In this document: piece after piece, positions 56,028 through 64,000 of the stretch | Layout of the letters: each line of letters starts with the position of its first letter | Position numbering within the stretch: the stretch's first letter is position 1 | The notes under the pieces: model-generated | Seen by the model: only the letters and a program-made list of their open reading frames with translations | The model's database searches: none | Told to the model about the DNA's origin: nothing | Program-made: the position numbers and the translations under genes | Assembly: GCF_037126465.1 (NCBI RefSeq) | Contig: NC_088201.1 | Span: 189,994,031 to 190,058,030, forward strand | DNA length: 64,000 nt | Origin: Ornithodoros turicata | Lineage: Eukaryota; Arthropoda; Arachnida; Ixodida; Argasidae | Direction: 5' to 3'

Positions 56028-59000
56028 GGACAAGAAACACAGCTACACTGCTTCAATAAGACACGACTTACCATCTAGACACCCCGTGAGACCCGTCATT
56101 GAGATTCTTGTAAACAACACACCGGTCGAGGCCTTTGTTGACACGGGTGCAGACATCTCAATTTTAAGAAAACAGGAAGCAGAGCTTTGGGGTATTAACA
56201 TAAAACCATGGAGTGACTCAGCAATGATCGCCGTCGATAACGAGTCCATGCCGTTCGGCGAAGCCGTCGTGGAAGTGAAGTTAGCGAACACAACTGTTTC
56301 TCTTCAAGTTGCTATCGTCACTAACATCATATATCCTTTCATACTTGGTAGCGACTGGCGCACATCTGCCAAGCTTGGAATCACTGTTTGGCCTAATGGA
56401 CACGTCTCCATCCAGTCACCTCCAAAGTCCCACCAGGAGAAGATCTTCAACAGCATGTTCTTAAAGAAAGACTTCCTCCAGGAACTTTCTCCATCTCACG
56501 CTGAAGAATTTCAACCCATACAGGAAAGGATCTTCTACAACACGACATCCAAGGATCAAGACACTTCGACAGACATCAAAACACATCACATCCTTCACGC
56601 TTCCAACAACGTGCAAGTAAACAACAACAAAGCCTCGACATCAACGTGTTCATCAACACAACGTAAATCTCCACCAAGGAACTGTCCTTTCCCACTTCTC
56701 CCTGGCACCAACATCGTGGCACCCCAGGACGGCCCCAACATCGTGGCATCCCAGGACAAGGTGAAGATACCATCTCGTCAAGCAACATCAGTCTCCGCAA
56801 GAACAAGTTCGTCAAACAGTTTTCCGGCGAACAGCAGTGTTTGTGAACGTGTTAGTGAATTCCGCAATGTTGTCGACCTTCATAGAACACAGCCATCACA
56901 GGTATGTGAAAATGTCATGTTGCATAACGACGAAAAGGATGAGTCATCTGACCTCTTGCTTGTGAATACCGTACAAGTCAATGACATCATTCCTTTGGAT
57001 AGGGTTGTTGTACGAGAGTCGGATGCACAAACCGAAGTACAGCATGCTGAAATCTTGAACTACTTAGACAAACTTAAAGACAAAGTAACCTCAGACATAA
57101 ATGACACACAGCTTAAGAAACTCCATGACATCATTCTTAAGCACGCGAACGTATTTCCTAAGCAAAAGTATGACATCGGATTTTGTCCAAAGACCGAACA
57201 TTGCATCGATCTCTCTGACAGCATTCCTGTTCGCGTAAAGTCTTACCGCTACTCATGGAATGACAGAAAATTCATCAAAGAAGAAATCGACAACTGGCTT
57301 AAATTAGGTCTTGTTCGAAAATCTGAGTCTCATTACGCTTCCCCAGTTTTCGTTGTTGATCAACCATTCCATCCGTCAACACCACGCAGACTTGTTGTTG
57401 ACTACCGTAAGCTAAATGGGAAAACCGTCAAAAGAGTGTATAGTATGCCTCGAATTGATGATACTGTTGACAGAGTAGGGAAAGGCAAATAATTTTCCAC
57501 TATGGACATAAAGAAAGGTTACCTAAACATCAAAATAAGGGAATCTGACCAGCATAAGACAGCTTTCATTACACCTGACGGTCTTTACGAATTCGTTCGA
57601 ATGCCTTTTGGTCCAACTGGTGCTCCCGCCACTTGGCAAGCAGTAATGGATGAAGCCTTCATTCCCTCAAGTGGAAGGACGTTGTAATTGTCTATTTCGA
57701 TGACATCTGTATCTACACTTCGACCATAGACGAACATCTCGATGTTCTTGACCAGTCTATGTTCATACTGGAAAATTATGGTTTCAAAATCGAGATCAAT
57801 AAGTGTCAGTTCATTCAGACCCATATAAAGTTTCTGGGTTACATTGTATCTCATGAGGGTAAACTGCCAGATCCGGAGAGGTCAGCTGCTGTTGACAAAT
57901 ACCCCGATACATTGAACACAATACAAGACGTAAAGAGATTTTTGGGCTTTGCTTCTTACTTTCGCAAATTCATCAAAGGTTTTGCTGAAATTGCGCGACC
58001 TCTATCACTCCTCTTGCGAAATAAGCAACAGTCCAAAAGCACTGGCAAAACCAACATTACGTCAGAGTGGACACCTACACACACTGAGGCTGTACGTAAC
58101 CTCAAATCTCTTTTAAAATCTCCACCTATTTTGGCTCATTTTGATCCAGACAGAGAAACACATATCTATGTTGACGCTTCAGCGAAACATCTAGGAGCGT
58201 TCATCTCACAAAAACACGATGGAAAAGAGTATGTTGTTGAGTATGCCAGCACAGCAACCAACACAACAGAGGAAAAACTGCATTCAAACATGCTCGAATG
58301 CATTGCTCTTCATTGGGCACTTACAGACAAATTTCGTATTTATGTGTACGGGTTGCCTATCGTCCATGTTTGGACAGACAACTACAGTGTCTCCTTAATG
58401 ACCAATGCACAGCAAATCAATAGAAAATTTGCTCGCATGGTTCTCGATCTTCAAGAACTTCCTCTGAAGATTCACCATCGTTCGGGAAAAACCAATGTTG
58501 TCGCTGATGCTCTATCACGCATCCCACAACCTTTGGTTGCGTCACTAATTCTCACTGCCGAGAATTCTCATCTCTCCAATCACCAACAGTCAGATCCGTC
58601 GTTATTAGAGATTTTTGAAGTCCTCAAAAATCCTAATATTTCTTCTCGCAAAGCTGAGAACACGCGGAATACATTCATGTTGTCAAATGGCATACTCTGC
58701 CACAAAACCACTCAACAAAACGGACTGACAAAAACAAGGATTGTCATACCAGAATCTCTTAGGAAAGAGATATTGCTTAAGTTTCATGATAAACGTGGTC
58801 ACATGGACAAATTCAAGACCAAAAGCAGTATTCTGAGTAAATACTGGTGGTCGTCCATTAATAAGGACGTCAAAGAGTACGTCCAAGGTTGTAACATTTG
58901 TCAGCGCTTCAACAGACAAACATCGAAGCCCGTGGGATACTTACATCCTCGACCAATTCCCACACAACCTTTCACCACAATATCCCTCGATCACATTGGT

Positions 59001-59955
59001 CCACTTCCGGAAACAGGAAATGGAAACAAGTACATCATTGTATGTGTTGACCACACTACACACTTTGTAGTAACACAGGCTGTGAAATCAACAGCATCGT
59101 CACATATCATACAGTTCATTAAGGAAAAGATCAACACAACTTTTGGTATTCCTATGACAATTGTTTCTGACCAAGGTTCAGGTTTCATGAGTCAGAACAT
59201 GGAAAAATTCCTAACCACAACAGGAATTGAACACACAACTTCTTGTCCTTATTTCCATCAGGCAAATGGTCTCGTGGAAAGATCTGTAGCCACCATAAAG
59301 AATATTCTCAAAAAAATATTGCTTTGAGAATCCGTCAAAATGGGACCAATACATTGCAAACACCACTTCTTTCATAAACACTTCAAGACAAGGTTCTACT
59401 AGATTTTCACCACATTTCCTTCTCTTTGGATTTGAACCTCGTATTGAAAACGAGATTCAGGTTGGTGTAATCGTTGACGACATGTCGCGACTTCAGAGCA
59501 TTGAAATGCTACACGACATACGTGCAGAAGCACGGGAAAACCTAGGAAAAGCTCTATCCTCTCAGAAGAGACGTTACGACTACGGTCGAAACCCATCGCA
59601 GTTCTCTGCGGGTGACTTAGTTTGGATAGAATCCTTTTCAACTTCACCTTTTGATCCTCAGTACAAGGACAAGGTATTCAAAGTTATTTCCACTCATCCC
59701 CATGACATTTGTACTGTTCAAAGTCTGGATGAAGGAATAACAAAAACAGTTCATGTTTCACAAATGAAACTGTTCAAGGATCAGCCAGATTGGGATCCTA
59801 ACATTACGTTTCATCATGCAGACAGTGACGAGAATGTCTCTGTTAATCAACACAGTTCTTCAGAATCCGAAGAAACACTTAGTCCACCTTACACGACAAG
59901 GTATGGACGCGTCACCAAACAAAGGGTACCATTACATGCGTACGACCTTGTTTGA
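56028..59955 (+). pseudogene. pol: Gypsy Pol: protease, RT, RNase H, integrase; few disabling changes
   Basis: Protease has VDTGADIS near 56137-56160. RT has DYRKLNGKT near 57400, MDIKKGYLNI at 57502 and catalytic YFDD at 57693-57704. RNase H begins IYVDASAKHLGAF near 58160. Integrase has an HHCC finger (H near 58785-58800, CNICQRF near 58895) and DDE core residues in SLDHIGPL, VSDQGSGF and NGLVERSV (58985-59285). A C-terminal region continues to 59955. Defects are a TAA at 57490-57492, a frameshift near 57687 and one at an A run near 59315. A long low-complexity linker between protease and RT holds a two-fold 27-base repeat (NIVAPQDG/NIVASQDK). Confidence 0.9.
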
Positions 59956-60747
59956 CTGTTTCAAAGTACACACATTCCATAGGGACGCCTTGGTGAATGT
60001 CGCTCATTCATGGACAGGGGACGCTCTGGTCCATAAATGACTTTGTACTACATTGCTTTAAATGTATCCAGTGTCTGCAATATGAATTTTTGCGGTCATT
60101 TTTGTGCTTTTCGCTTTGGGTTACTTCCACATTTCTTAGTTACTCACGCACACAGCCACACTCAAACACACGCTCACATTGTTGCTGTTTAGCATTTCCC
60201 TTCTACTGACCTCTTCAGATCAACTTTCTGCATTTCGAATTTAGTGTTTCGAATTTAGTCACTACTTCACACTAGTTCTCTTCATTTTCGTATCACTGCA
60301 TGTACTATGTATGTACTGCATGTCACAATGCTACTCATGCTATGCTGTGCTATATCATGTACTACGAACTTTGAACTACGAACTTTCTTCTTCAATGTTA
60401 ACAAATTCACAATGTGTTTAGAATCAGGAGATTCTACTACTTCCTTTGAGGGTGGATTATCAAACTCTCTTAAATCTAGGTTGTTCTGCATTTCAGGACA
60501 AAGGATGCTGCATGCTTCTGCCAAGGGCCCTGGCATGAATCATGTTCTCTTTTGTTTTTTTTATCCTGTTTCAGAACAGCTTCAATTTTAAACTGTTAAC
60601 TTCTGCATTAACGCTATTGTAGAGTTTCCTCACTGTAATAACGAAATGAGGACATTTGTAGATTGTCGTACCACTATTGTAACGTTTCATTTTTCCTCAG
60701 TGTAATAACGAAATGAGGACATTTCATCTTTTTGTTAGAGGTGGGCG
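59956..60747 (+). other. Untranslated 3' region of the Gypsy element
   Basis: No envelope-like frame with signal peptide and membrane anchor is present; the longest frame is 94 codons and unrecognised. TGTAATAACGAAATGAGGAC occurs twice (about 60634 and 60699), followed by the purine-rich tract before the LTR. Confidence 0.6.
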
Positions 60748-61123
60748 TGTGAGAGCCAAACTGTTCAATTCGGCCTCACCGTCATCGTCATAAGCCAGCA
60801 GTGGCGCCGCTACATGCTTATAAGCGCGCGCCACGTGCTGTTCTGAGTTCTTTCATTGTACGACGTTCATCACCATACGTCGTTAGTCTGTTGGATCCCC
60901 GCTTTAGCTCATTCGGCCATTCATCACCCAAATTGCTAGGTATATCTTTACTGTCTTTCATTGTATGTATCATACCAGAGTGTTAGTAAACTGTCTGTGT
61001 GTTATCCAAATGCCGTATTCCTGAATCTTATTTTTGAGTTTGGCAGATAGCCAGGGACATCGGGTCCGTCACCAGCGTTAACACCTTTCTTCACCCCTTT
61101 CCCTTGGTCTATCTTGCCTCACA
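60748..61123 (+). repeat. 3' LTR, 376 bp
   Basis: Same length as the 5' LTR with one visible difference. Followed directly by the AAGC target duplication and the rest of the transposase exon. Confidence 0.93.
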
Positions 61124-61904
61124 AAGCCCATCCTTCTGAAGCTGTGTGCGGCAACGAGGTCGTGGCTGTTCTGGCCTAGCAGGGCTGCTATACGAGCAAC
61201 TATGCCGCCTAGTATTTCACTGATGTACCCAAACTGCAGGGTCATCATTGATTGTACTGAACTGAAGGCTGAAACACCACCAGGTGTGGAGGCACAAAAT
61301 ATGTGGTACTCCCACTATAAAGGGACATACACAATCAAGTACCTGGTGGGAATAGCACCGAATGGCCTGGTCACCTTCCTCTCCCCAGGATTCGGAGGGA
61401 GGGCCAACGACACTAGCCTCACAGTTGAAGCTGGTGTGTTGCCACTGTTGGAACCAGGAGACCTTGTACTCGCTGACAAAGGCTTTCCCGGAATCCGAAC
61501 AGGTGTTGGACAGCAAGGAGCTACACTAGTAATGCCTCCTTTTGCAACCAAGCCGCAGTTCACTGAGGCAGAAGCAGATGCCACCTACGATACTGCATCT
61601 GTACGAATCCACGTGGAAAGAGTCATCCAGAGGCTACGCATATTTGATATTTTAAATACAAGAATTCCCCAAGAACTTTTAAACAAAATTATGCACATAG
61701 TATGTGTGCTAACTAACCTCAGGCCTGGAATATTTCGAAAAGTGCAGCCTACTGTCGATGACACGCAGTGATGTAGCAGCCACAAATCATACATGAAGTG
61801 AATACAGCAGTTATTGTAATTAGCTTTCCTTTCGGCATTTTAATTGTGTGGCAGCACCATGATGCAACTGTGGTTATGAGAGGTGTACAGAGGCAAACAG
61901 ATGG

Positions 61905-62078
61905 ACAGCAGGAAGGAGTGCGGCACAAGGGGGTTAGTGTGCATGTTAACGTCTAAGAATGTCTCGGGGAAACCCAGGAAAAATGCAAAGCAGCACAGCA
62001 GGCGTCAGGACTCTAACCCAGACCACCTCGCAGTCTCCACACGGTCGGTTGGCGCGCTACCCCTCTCGGCCATTGGAG
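61905..62078 (-). mobile_element. tRNA-derived SINE between the two transposon genes
   Basis: On the minus strand the head has an A-box-like TGGCCGAGAGGGGTAGCGCG near 62074-62055 and a B-box-like GGGTTAGAGTCC at 62019-62008. The body TTTTTCCTGGGTTTCCCC at about 61980-61963 matches the body of the SINE at 2271. It sits in the gap between the transposase stop and the end of the convergent YqaJ gene. Confidence 0.7.
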
Positions 62079-62536
62079 CTTGTCCGCATCTTGGTATCTG
62101 AAGCACATTAGTATGCTCTTATGCTTTGTATGTTCTGTGCAACTGAGTAGACCATCTATTTCAACTGCCGTTAATGTGCCTTGCTCATCCGTGACTGCTA
62201 CTTTTCATAAAAATGTGTTCAATTTTTCCAGAGGCGGTGTTGTCTGTACCCAGATTGTACTGCATATGATGAGTAAATTATACTCAAATGTCATTGTCTT
62301 TGCTGCCATTGCAAATGTAGTAAACACACACATAGCAAAACGGAAGTAAGTCTATTTTCAAAAGAAATACACATAACTACATCACAAACTGCCACTGTGG
62401 AATTCCATGACCTCTACTAAGGATGCTGCTCATGAGTGACTGTTTGAAACCAGGTTGCATTGTCCACCGGTATAAGTTATGGGCTGTATGCAGCTACCAA
62501 GGCTGGAAGCAGGTTTAAAAAGTAAAATTCCCGCAA

Positions 62537-63766
62537 TCACGGGATGGAGTGTTCCAGAAAGTCATCGTCCCGAGGAACTGCCAAAATAAGGTAATCTTTC
62601 TCAGCATACACAAAGAGTATGCCCTTCTTCAGCCCAAGAACATAGAGGGACACTTGAACCTGGGTGTAATATTGGTGACTCCTCTTCAGTGTGTAGGTAG
62701 GGCCATTTTCAAGGTATGGTAGAAGTGGGGGATCCAGAATGCTGCCTTTTCTCTTGCTATATGGGCACTTAATCTCGAGGAGGCAGACATTGCCAGCTCC
62801 ATCCCTGAAGAAGAGAACAGGCCAATTGAGCAAGGAGATAAAGACGAGAAAACATTTGGGTACCAGGGAAAAAATCAGCCACACATAATTTTATCAAGAA
62901 AAAAAAAGGAAACAAGCTGCTGTAGTTTAACTTAGGCCTCGGTGCACATGCATAACTCCAGATCACCCTACCTGAATATTCCGTCTGGAGAGCAAGCCAA
63001 CCATGGGTCGTCTTGATTTATCACAAGGCCGAGTTGTGTGATCTCCACACTCTCGACGGCCTCAAAATTCCGTGTTGCCACCGGCTCCATGGCTATGCCA
63101 TATGCCATGGCTGTTGTTCGCACAAGCAAGGTATTGACCATCTTGACCGCTAGTTCTGAAGGAGAGCAGCGGCACCTTAGTATTCGGTGGCTCTGCAAGA
63201 TGTCGGCAAGTGTGTGCTTTACTGAGGCATAAGTACAAGTAGCATGCGTGTAAAACGACAATGTGTAAGCAAATTCGTTAAAACCTAAATCTGCTACAGT
63301 GGTGTACTGAATGCTGAACGCATAATACTGATTGGGAGGCGCATGTCGCTCTCAATGTGTACCTTTGTTCCTGTTACTCGAAATTCACGTGCTTTCAACC
63401 ACAAGGTCCGGCCTACCCCTGTTTCCGCACAGATCACGGAAATATCTTCTTTACTGACTGATACCTTCTCGTGGTAGAAAGTCCTTTCTGCTAGCGTTAT
63501 TTTGTCGAGGAAGGCCAATGCCTTGAGCACAATCCCACTTGCAGTCAGGCTGCATGCATAGCTCAGAAACTTGGGCCTAGATAATTCCCAGTCATACAAC
63601 GAGATGCATTCTCGTTCGTTAATGGGACTTTTATTGCTTGGTTCGGCCGAACTGTTTGTCACTGTACTACATTCTGCCTTTAACATATCTACTAATGGGC
63701 TGTCAATGTAACCAAAGTTTTTCAGAACATGGGTCACATGAACCTCTTGTACATCAGCAGGAAGGC
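62537..63766 (-). CDS. YqaJ-type exonuclease (viral recombinase family), partial at 5' end
   Basis: Three minus-strand exons are supported by GT-AG sites: about 63766-63363, 63192-62972 and 62804-62537. Spliced, they keep one frame. The first ends in the EFRVTGTK entry motif. The second holds the GIAMEPVATRNF helix and WLACSPDGIF. The third holds LLEIKCPYS and HQYYTQVQVSLYVLG. These are the conserved E, D, E-x-K and Q of the YqaJ/lambda-exonuclease-like fold, which digests DNA 5' to 3' and can support strand annealing. More exons should lie beyond 64000. It faces the THAP-DDE transposase convergently, as in ISL2EU transposons, which encode both proteins. No stop or frameshift is visible in these exons. 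Confidence 0.85.
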
Positions 63767-64000
63767 CTGAAAAATGTTCATGTTGTACATGCAAGAACAT
63801 ATGTGCAACACATGCTATGTGTCCTAATATGCTGTGCAAGGAAGACCAGCTCTCATGCAGACGGCGGTATCATTTCACATTCTGAGAACTTGTACTCACT
63901 GACGTGTGCTGATACCTGCAGAAGCTCGAACAAACTTCGGGTATTGTGGTTTGGTACGGGAAGGAACGCCCCACTCCCTTGCACGACTTGTTTTCGATGA

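Larger units (their letters stand above)
47668..61123 (+). mobile_element. Gypsy LTR retrotransposon, 13.5 kb with nested insertions
   Basis: LTRs of 376 bp start TGTGAGAGCC and end GCCTCACA. The element is flanked by AAGC (47664-47667 and 61124-61127), a 4-bp duplication. A primer-binding-like TGGCGCAGTCGACAGG follows the left LTR and a purine-rich AGAGGTGGG precedes the right. Without the two 3.25-kb insertions it is about 7 kb. Gag and Pol seem to share one frame, with order protease, RT, RNase H, integrase, as in Ty3/Gypsy elements. No envelope frame is visible. Confidence 0.93.
46387..61771 (+). pseudogene. ISL2EU-like transposase (THAP, HTH, DDE), split by an LTR retrotransposon
   Basis: Five exons fit GT-AG rules: 46387-46529, 46590-46754, 46931-47090, 47166-47414, and 47496-47667 continued at 61128-61771. 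They sum to 511 codons in one frame. Exons 1-2 encode a THAP zinc finger (CCVVGCN, FPW, W, then PWEPSKNTRKCSKHF). A helix-turn-helix of the DDE-associated type follows (LPDRCRHPRELD...LASLFGIHRTTAAKIF). The DDE nuclease has its acids in IIDCTEL, LVLADKGF and IHVERVIQRL. Two defects are visible: a TAA at 47034-47036 (probably from CAA) and the 13.5-kb LTR element, whose AAGC duplication lies inside codons. The 81-base fourth intron has no stop and could be retained. THAP plus this DDE type plus a YqaJ partner points to ISL2EU rather than PIF/Harbinger. Confidence 0.85.

Noticed and set aside
59956..60747. Possible envelope gene of the Gypsy element
   Set aside because: The longest frame is 94 codons with no signal peptide plus anchor arrangement or cleavage site; the region is untranslated.

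Overview
The window is animal nuclear DNA, most likely from a chelicerate and probably an ixodid tick. The evidence is replication-type histone genes with the metazoan 3' stem-loop, a 5S rRNA copy, GT-AG introns, tRNA-derived SINEs and dense LINE, LTR and DNA transposons. The tick assignment rests on remembered repeat families and is an inference. Almost no ordinary host gene is present; the window is a graveyard and nursery of nested mobile elements.

Region 1 (1-4.3 kb) is a decayed histone/5S island. It holds H4 (minus), a tRNA-derived SINE, one 5S rRNA copy and H2B (minus). The first twelve H2B residues appear to come from the 3' end of a LINE inserted in the gene. About 1.09 kb of H4 upstream DNA recurs inverted at 33.7-34.8 kb without an H4 gene.

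Region 2 (4.2-31.5 kb) is a LINE block. It has an I-group LINE (minus, 4.2-9.8 kb), a Tx1/L1-group LINE (minus, 10.1-14.8 kb), three head-to-tail I-group LINEs (plus, 14.9-24.8 kb) and a second Tx1-like LINE (minus, 25.4-31.5 kb). The second Tx1-like LINE is split by a hAT transposon with a perfect 8-bp target duplication, and the hAT carries a CR1/L2-like LINE. The SINE and the I-group LINEs share a 3' tail, suggesting a LINE-SINE partnership.

Region 3 (31.5-46.3 kb) has a possible short spliced transcript (32.1-32.9 kb), the inverted histone-upstream copy, and one Tx1-like LINE in two complementary halves. The halves are separated by a roughly 6-kb TTAA-flanked inverted-repeat element containing a Tigger-like MITE. 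A small CsRn1-like Gypsy element with 108-bp LTRs interrupts the upstream half.

Region 4 (46.3-64 kb and beyond) is the most interesting. It is an ISL2EU-like DNA transposon with two convergent genes: a spliced THAP-HTH-DDE transposase (plus) and a YqaJ-type exonuclease (minus, running off the window). The transposase gene is split by a 13.5-kb Gypsy LTR retrotransposon with nearly identical 376-bp LTRs and a 4-bp target duplication. That retrotransposon itself carries two inverted 3.25-kb copies of an unclassified element. These have short CCCTGTTG inverted termini, 2-bp target duplications, arrays of a TAGGATCC-type motif near their ends, and no recognisable transposase.
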